Positions 60,184 through 64,000 of a stretch of DNA of 64,000 nucleotides are shown one piece after another. The notes under the pieces were generated by a model, which was not told the origin of the DNA, searched no databases, and worked only from the letters and a program-made list of their open reading frames with translations. The first letter of the stretch is position 1. Each line of letters begins with the position of its first letter. The position numbers were made by a program, and so were the translations under genes. The stretch lies in the NCBI RefSeq assembly GCF_042677945.1, contig NZ_JBHUDN010000014.1, one strand, 5' to 3'. This DNA comes from Haloplanus litoreus. Lineage in GTDB: Archaea; Halobacteriota; Halobacteria; Halobacteriales; Haloferacaceae.

Positions 60184-61233
60184 TCAGAATCGGATTTCGA
60201 ACTGAGCACCACCATTCGTGGCGGTTGTGAGCGTCAACTCCCAACCGTGTGCAGCGACAACCCGATCGACTATTGCAAGTCCGAGACCTGTCCCGTCGTC
60301 CCGGGTCGAGTATCCTGGGTCGAAAACCCGCTGTTGCTCTTCCGGAGGGATACCTGGGCCGTCATCAGCGACGTAGAAGCCGTCCTCCAACGTACCAACT
60401 GTGATATTCACCCCCAGTTCAGAATGGGACTCCTGATCTCGTTTCACTGCTTGATCTTCGGCGTCCGAACCGTGTTCGACGCTGTCGCCGGCCTGCGGCC
60501 GGCTGCCCGTGGAACCATGTTCCACGCTGTTCCGAAATAAATTCTCGAACACCCTCCGAAGACGGTCAGCGTCGGCAGTGACAGACGGAAGTGTGTCCGC
60601 TACCTCGAGAGTGGCACGTTCGGTATCGACGGATTCCCATGCATCACTCGCAGCAGTTTCGATCGAGACGTCGTCCGACGGCTCCACAGCGGTGCGATCT
60701 CGCGTGATGGTGAGGACGTCCCGGATGATCTGTTCCATCCGGTCGTGTGCGTTGGCTACGGTGTCGAAGTGCTCTGCATCGCCAGTCTCCCGCGCTGCCC
60801 TGAGGTGTGCCTTGGCGACGTCCAGTGGGTTCCGGAGATCGTGACTGATCACACTGCTCACCTGATCGACGGCGGGAGCCTCTACGACGTCGAGACAGTC
60901 ATTCAAATCTGAAAAAACGACGTAGCCGGTGTCGGGACCAGAAGAGAGTATTCGAGCGAAGAATGGTCCCCCCACACCGACACCGTCGAGATAGATGCCG
61001 ACGCTGTCGCCACGACTGAGGTGGGTTACTGGCTCCTCAGTACCAGTCGGGTTGACAACGCTAAACTGCTCGAAGAGGGTTGCAACGGGCATCCCCGACG
61101 AGAACCCGTCGAAAACGGACTCGAAGGCGTCGTTTAGAGCGGTGATACGAGGCTCCCCACCTTCGACGGCGTAGGCGATGACTGGATCCGGAAAGTCGTC
61201 GAACGCGATGGCCATGCGATTCTCGTCTGTCAT
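60184..61233 (-). CDS. PAS-like soluble sensor histidine kinase
   Basis: Cytosolic kinase of 349 residues. A degenerate PAS-like first domain (DPVIAYAVEGGEPRITALNDAFESVF, about 15-110) is followed by the H-box SSVISHDLRNPLDVAKAHL (classical HisKA with HDLRNPL, unlike the HNxRN type of the other two), an N-box FENLFRNSVEHGSTG, and GFYVADDGPGIPPEEQ plus GTGLGLAIVDRVVAAHGWEL. A 30-residue insertion after the N-box (RPQAGDSVEHGSDAEDQAVK) repeats the phrase SVEHGS, suggesting a small internal duplication. Upstream of the PAS-GAF-HTH gene on the same strand. Confidence 0.86.
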   Translation of the reverse strand: MTDENRMAIAFDDFPDPVIAYAVEGGEPRITALNDAFESVFDGFSSGMPVATLFEQFSVVNPTGTEEPVTHLSRGDSVGIYLDGVGVGGPFFARILSSGPDTGYVVFSDLNDCLDVVEAPAVDQVSSVISHDLRNPLDVAKAHLRAARETGDAEHFDTVANAHDRMEQIIRDVLTITRDRTAVEPSDDVSIETAASDAWESVDTERATLEVADTLPSVTADADRLRRVFENLFRNSVEHGSTGSRPQAGDSVEHGSDAEDQAVKRDQESHSELGVNITVGTLEDGFYVADDGPGIPPEEQQRVFDPGYSTRDDGTGLGLAIVDRVVAAHGWELTLTTATNGGAQFEIRF

Positions 61234-61456
61234 CGGTGTTTTACGCTCCTGTAACTGTCCAGACGGTATTCATGTGGTCCGATTGTCGGTGAGTGCCCCA
61301 CCGACGGAGAATATTTTGAGACCCGCGCATACGCAACCGTTGGTGCGGGGAGACGTATATTGTTGCTCGCCGCTTCCGACTCGGAAACACAGTAACCCAA
61401 ATTAACACCGTGTCCTCCGTGATCGTCGATGAAGCTGTTAAAATGGCTTCGCAACT

Positions 61457-62122
61457 ATGGATATCGAGCAATTCGCCACCGAGCACGTCACGACGGGGAC
61501 CGACGCACCGTTCCAACTCGAGAATAGCTACACGCTGACCGTCGCCGTCGACGGATCAGTTCTTGCGAAAGCTGGATCGATGATCGCGTTCACGGGTGAT
61601 CTATCGTTCACCGGGAAAGCGTCCGCCGAGGGCGGAATTACCGGGTTCATCAAGCAAGCCGCGACTGGAGAGGGGACGCCAATCATGAACATCGAAGGAC
61701 AGGGACACGTCTACCTCGCTGACAGCGAGAAAAAAGTCCAGCTCCTCGAACTCGGTGTCGAGGATTCGATCACTGTCAATGGCGAGGATATTCTCGCGTT
61801 CGAGCCGGGCGTCTCGTACGAGATCTCTTCGATGGACACGCTTGCCGGGGCGTTCGCTGGCGGGTTCACGAACGTCTACCTCGAGGGACCAGGGTACGTC
61901 GCCATCACGACACACGCCGATCCCATCGTCCTCGAACCACCGGTCTCGACCGATCCGAGTGCGACGGTTGCCTGGAGTGGACCCTCACCGAACGTTCAGG
62001 TCAACAAGAACCTGTCCGACATGATCGGGCAGGAGTCCGGCGAACGGTTCCAGATGAACTTCGAGGGCGACACCGGCTACGTCGTCGTGCAGCCGTACGA
62101 AGAACACGCCGGCGAGAACTAG
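61457..62122 (+). CDS. AIM24-family protein
   Basis: Beta-rich protein of 221 residues (TRAP-like fold). YTLTVAVDGSVLAKAGSMIAFTGDLSFTG is the N-terminal strand series, GKASAEGGITGFIKQAATGEGTPIMNIEGQGHVYLADSEKKVQLLEL and VEDSITVNGEDILAFEPGVSYEIS are the conserved middle (read in parts), and GERFQMNFEGDTGYVVVQPYEE the end. In eukaryotes AIM24 is mitochondrial; prokaryotic forms have no settled role. A TATA-like GTTAAAATGG is about 20 bases before the ATG. Divergent from the kinase gene. Confidence 0.9.
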   Translation: MDIEQFATEHVTTGTDAPFQLENSYTLTVAVDGSVLAKAGSMIAFTGDLSFTGKASAEGGITGFIKQAATGEGTPIMNIEGQGHVYLADSEKKVQLLELGVEDSITVNGEDILAFEPGVSYEISSMDTLAGAFAGGFTNVYLEGPGYVAITTHADPIVLEPPVSTDPSATVAWSGPSPNVQVNKNLSDMIGQESGERFQMNFEGDTGYVVVQPYEEHAGEN

Positions 62123-62130
62123 ACCCGCCC

Positions 62131-62208
62131 AACATCATCTCCGCCGATGACTACAGGAAAAACAGCCTTGCGGAGATGTTCGCTCACCACTACCGCGAGC
62201 AGGAGTAG
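62131..62208 (+). pseudogene. C-terminal remnant of a lost gene
   Basis: Directly after the AIM24 stop, the plus strand reads, in one frame ending at TAG 62206-62208, NIISADDYRKNSLAEMFAHH then YREQE. Composition and codon use look like real protein ending (charged, helical) but there is no start and only ~26 residues remain. It may be the tail of a gene lost by deletion. I do not recognise the family. Confidence 0.35.
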
Positions 62209-62240
62209 ACGGATCCGATAGCAGATGCGAGAGCAGAGAT

Positions 62241-62712
62241 CTAGTTCCGAAAGATGGAGACGCTCGTACCAAGGGCGAGGAGAGCACCGAGCCCGATGAT
62301 GTAGAACGGTTTGTTACTGCTCCGGTGCTTGAGGAACGCATTTCCGGGCGAATCCGTCGGGACGTAAGCCGTTACAGTGGCTCCCGGTTCATACCCCTCT
62401 AATTTCGCTCTGGCGTCTTCTTTGGTCTCGAACTCGTGCGTAACGCCTCCGGGATACACGTTTGAAGACGTATCGGCCTCTCCTTCGTAAGTGTGGTTGA
62501 AGGTCGCCCGGGGACGGTAGCCGTCGGTTCCCCGTCGTTGCTTGACTCGTTCGAGTGAGGTAGCGACGACCGTTGTATCGACCCTTTCTGTGGCGTCTAA
62601 TGCTGCGGAGTGAGCCGAATAACTGTCTGCACCATACCATCGTCCCAAGCCCGACGACCAGCGCAAGTGCGATCTGGGGTGCCCCCGATGGGCCGCCGAA
62701 GGTGAATTCCAT
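62241..62712 (-). pseudogene. Frameshifted DUF3592-like membrane protein
   Basis: The N-terminal part, from ATG 62712, reads MEFTFGGPSGAPQIALALVV then a helix and CRQLFGSLRSI, and fades into Arg-rich noise. The C-terminal part in another frame reads ATERVDTTVVATSLERVKQR, YRPRATFNHTYEGEADTSSN, FETKEDARAKLEGYEPGATV and a final helix FYIIGLGALLALGTSVSIF, ending at 62241. Together they match a two-helix DUF3592 protein with an external YEV/ATV domain. One base too many (or two too few) near 62595-62605 separates the frames. Mutation or sequencing error. Confidence 0.65.
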
Positions 62713-62916
62713 ACCTGAGTCGTGGGGCTAATAGATGGTGACTGAAGAATCCACGTGTCTCGTTCCGTAACGGCCCTCAATACACGTTGTTGACCTCGAT
62801 GGCGCGAGTTATCGGACCCGTAGATCGTCCTTGCTCCATCTCTGACCGTCGTCATTCCTCACCGTTCGGTCGGGGGTCGGTATCGTAATACCCGTCCGGT
62901 GCCAACGTCGTAGTAC

Positions 62917-64000
62917 ATGCCCTCCCTCGACGACCTCCTGCTCGCGGTCCGCGACTGGTTGGAACGACAACGTACCCGGAACCCCCGGGGAGTTGCCGGC
63001 GGAGCCGTCGTCGTCTCGGCGACGCTCCTCGCGCTCGCATGGTACTTCCGTCCGTGGCTCCACGGAGTCGTCTACGGGGTGTACACGACGCCGATCCTTC
63101 CGCTTGCCGTGGCGTTCGGACTGGTACTCGCTGTGGTCGTCGGGCGGCGCCTCGGTCCGTCCGTGGGTGGCCAGGCCGGCACCGCCGCGCTCGTACTCGT
63201 CCTCGTGGTAAGCGTGAGCGCGACCGGGTTGCTGGCTGGCGAAGAACTCGGAACATCGACGATGGAGCGCGCGAGTGCAACGGACAGCCTGAGCGAAACC
63301 GATCCGGAGAAACCGCGGGTCGTGACCAAAGCCGTCGCGGCACGGTACGCCTCGAACACGCTCAACTTCCCGCAGTACCGCATCGACGGTGGGGATATCA
63401 CCGTCCGGAACGGAACCCCGTACTGGTCCTACGCGCTCACCCCCGATGGCACCTTCAACTACTACACCAAACAGCAACACGGGACGGTCCTGGTCGACAT
63501 GACGCGGCAGAACGCCGAGGTGGATACGGTCGTCGGTGACCTCCGGAAGGGGATCGGTCCCGCGTTCTACAACAACTATCGGTTCGCGATGCTCAAACAG
63601 GCGAACTATCTGGTCGAGTACGACGACCCGTTCATGGTCGTCCACGAGGACGACCAGTATATCGCCGTCCCGTACACGAAACCGGAGTTCCACTGGCTCC
63701 CCCTGCCGTACACGACACCCGAGTGGGGTGGCGTGGTGTTGATCGACGGCGACGGCGACATCGAGGACCTCTCGCCCACCGAGGCCCGCGAGCATCCCGT
63801 CCTGCAGGACCAGAAGCTCTACCCGTTCGACCTGACCCGTAAGCGGGTCGCCGCGACGAAGTATCGTAACGGCATCGTCAACACGTTCACCAGCCACGAG
63901 GACGAAATCGAGGTGGCGCCAGTACCCGGCGAGGGCAACGACCAACCGTTCCTCGTGTTCACCGATAGCGGTCCGGAGTACATCGTCGCCGTCGAACCGT
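62917..64000 (+). CDS. Membrane protein with large external domain, 3' end outside window
   Basis: From ATG 62917 the frame stays open to the right edge (361 residues). After a hydrophilic start (MPSLDDLLLAVRDWLERQRT) come three or four helices (GGAVVVSATLLALAWYF, LPLAVAFGLVLAVVVG, AALVLVLVVSVSATGLL), then a large domain: PRVVTKAVAARYASNTLNFP, YWSYALTPDGTFNYYTKQQHG, YIAVPYTKPEFHWLPLPYTT, FTDSGPEYIVAVEP. It has no catalytic motif known to me. Upstream TATCGTAATA (about 62881-62890) is a possible TATA box near 30 bases before the ATG. Confidence 0.72.
   Translation, partial: MPSLDDLLLAVRDWLERQRTRNPRGVAGGAVVVSATLLALAWYFRPWLHGVVYGVYTTPILPLAVAFGLVLAVVVGRRLGPSVGGQAGTAALVLVLVVSVSATGLLAGEELGTSTMERASATDSLSETDPEKPRVVTKAVAARYASNTLNFPQYRIDGGDITVRNGTPYWSYALTPDGTFNYYTKQQHGTVLVDMTRQNAEVDTVVGDLRKGIGPAFYNNYRFAMLKQANYLVEYDDPFMVVHEDDQYIAVPYTKPEFHWLPLPYTTPEWGGVVLIDGDGDIEDLSPTEAREHPVLQDQKLYPFDLTRKRVAATKYRNGIVNTFTSHEDEIEVAPVPGEGNDQPFLVFTDSGPEYIVAVEP

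Overview
The window is chromosomal DNA from a halophilic archaeon (class Halobacteria). The evidence is very high G+C, strongly acidic proteins, Tat-type lipoprotein signals, TATA boxes about 25-30 bases before start codons with little or no leader, and many haloarchaea-type families (bacterio-opsin-activator HTH regulators, HalX response regulator, HemAT, Agl23-like membrane protein, NosL/NosD/NosF/NosY, HiPIP). I cannot fix the genus. The sequence is a draft: four N runs (420-429, 11033-11052, 28948-28953, 29289-29405) interrupt genes, and each leaves the flanking frames out of register, so gap sizes are only estimates.

Layout. 1-18 kb is dense housekeeping and metabolic sequence: folate synthesis (folC), an Agl23-like protein, lumazine synthase plus aminotransferase, a Hel308-like helicase convergent with a thioredoxin, an old-yellow-enzyme reductase, a DUF4349 lipoprotein, a class V aminotransferase, a pair of bacterial-PH-domain membrane proteins, a TIM-barrel isomerase, an ABC-2 exporter, an Rdx redox protein and an enolase-superfamily enzyme. 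18.8-21.4 kb is a complete NitT/TauT-type importer. 21.4-27.1 kb holds stress and sensing genes (UspA, HemAT, ZIP transporter, PPOX-fold protein, two HTH regulators, one with an 18-bp perfect palindrome under its TATA box). 27.2-30.2 kb is a 2-oxoacid dehydrogenase operon in which the E2 component appears to be split into a free lipoyl-domain protein and a separate acyltransferase. 31.3-34 kb encodes cytochrome bd oxidase (cydAB) with a small membrane-protein gene fused to its end by a 1-base overlap. 34-38.6 kb is mixed metabolism. 39-44.6 kb is a Nos-accessory cluster (NosL, HTH regulator, NosY, NosF, NosD with a NosL-like N-terminus, HiPIP) with no nosZ in view.

A tRNA-Arg(CCT) at 44.69 kb marks a change in character. 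Its 3' end is duplicated 81 bp downstream, and the following 17 kb is richer in signalling proteins, small membrane proteins and broken genes: a nonsense-interrupted membrane gene, a truncated SdpI-like gene, two frameshifted genes and a gene remnant. It includes three sensor histidine kinases, one response regulator, a PAS-GAF-HTH regulator, a PQQ-type beta-propeller lipoprotein with its overlapping partner, and an AIM24 protein. No integrase, transposase or CRISPR array was found. The most interesting points are the Nos cluster without nosZ, the split E2, the cydAB-linked small membrane gene, dispersed intergenic sequence motifs (an exact 18-mer in two places plus a variant), and CCCAC/GTGGG palindromes near regulators.
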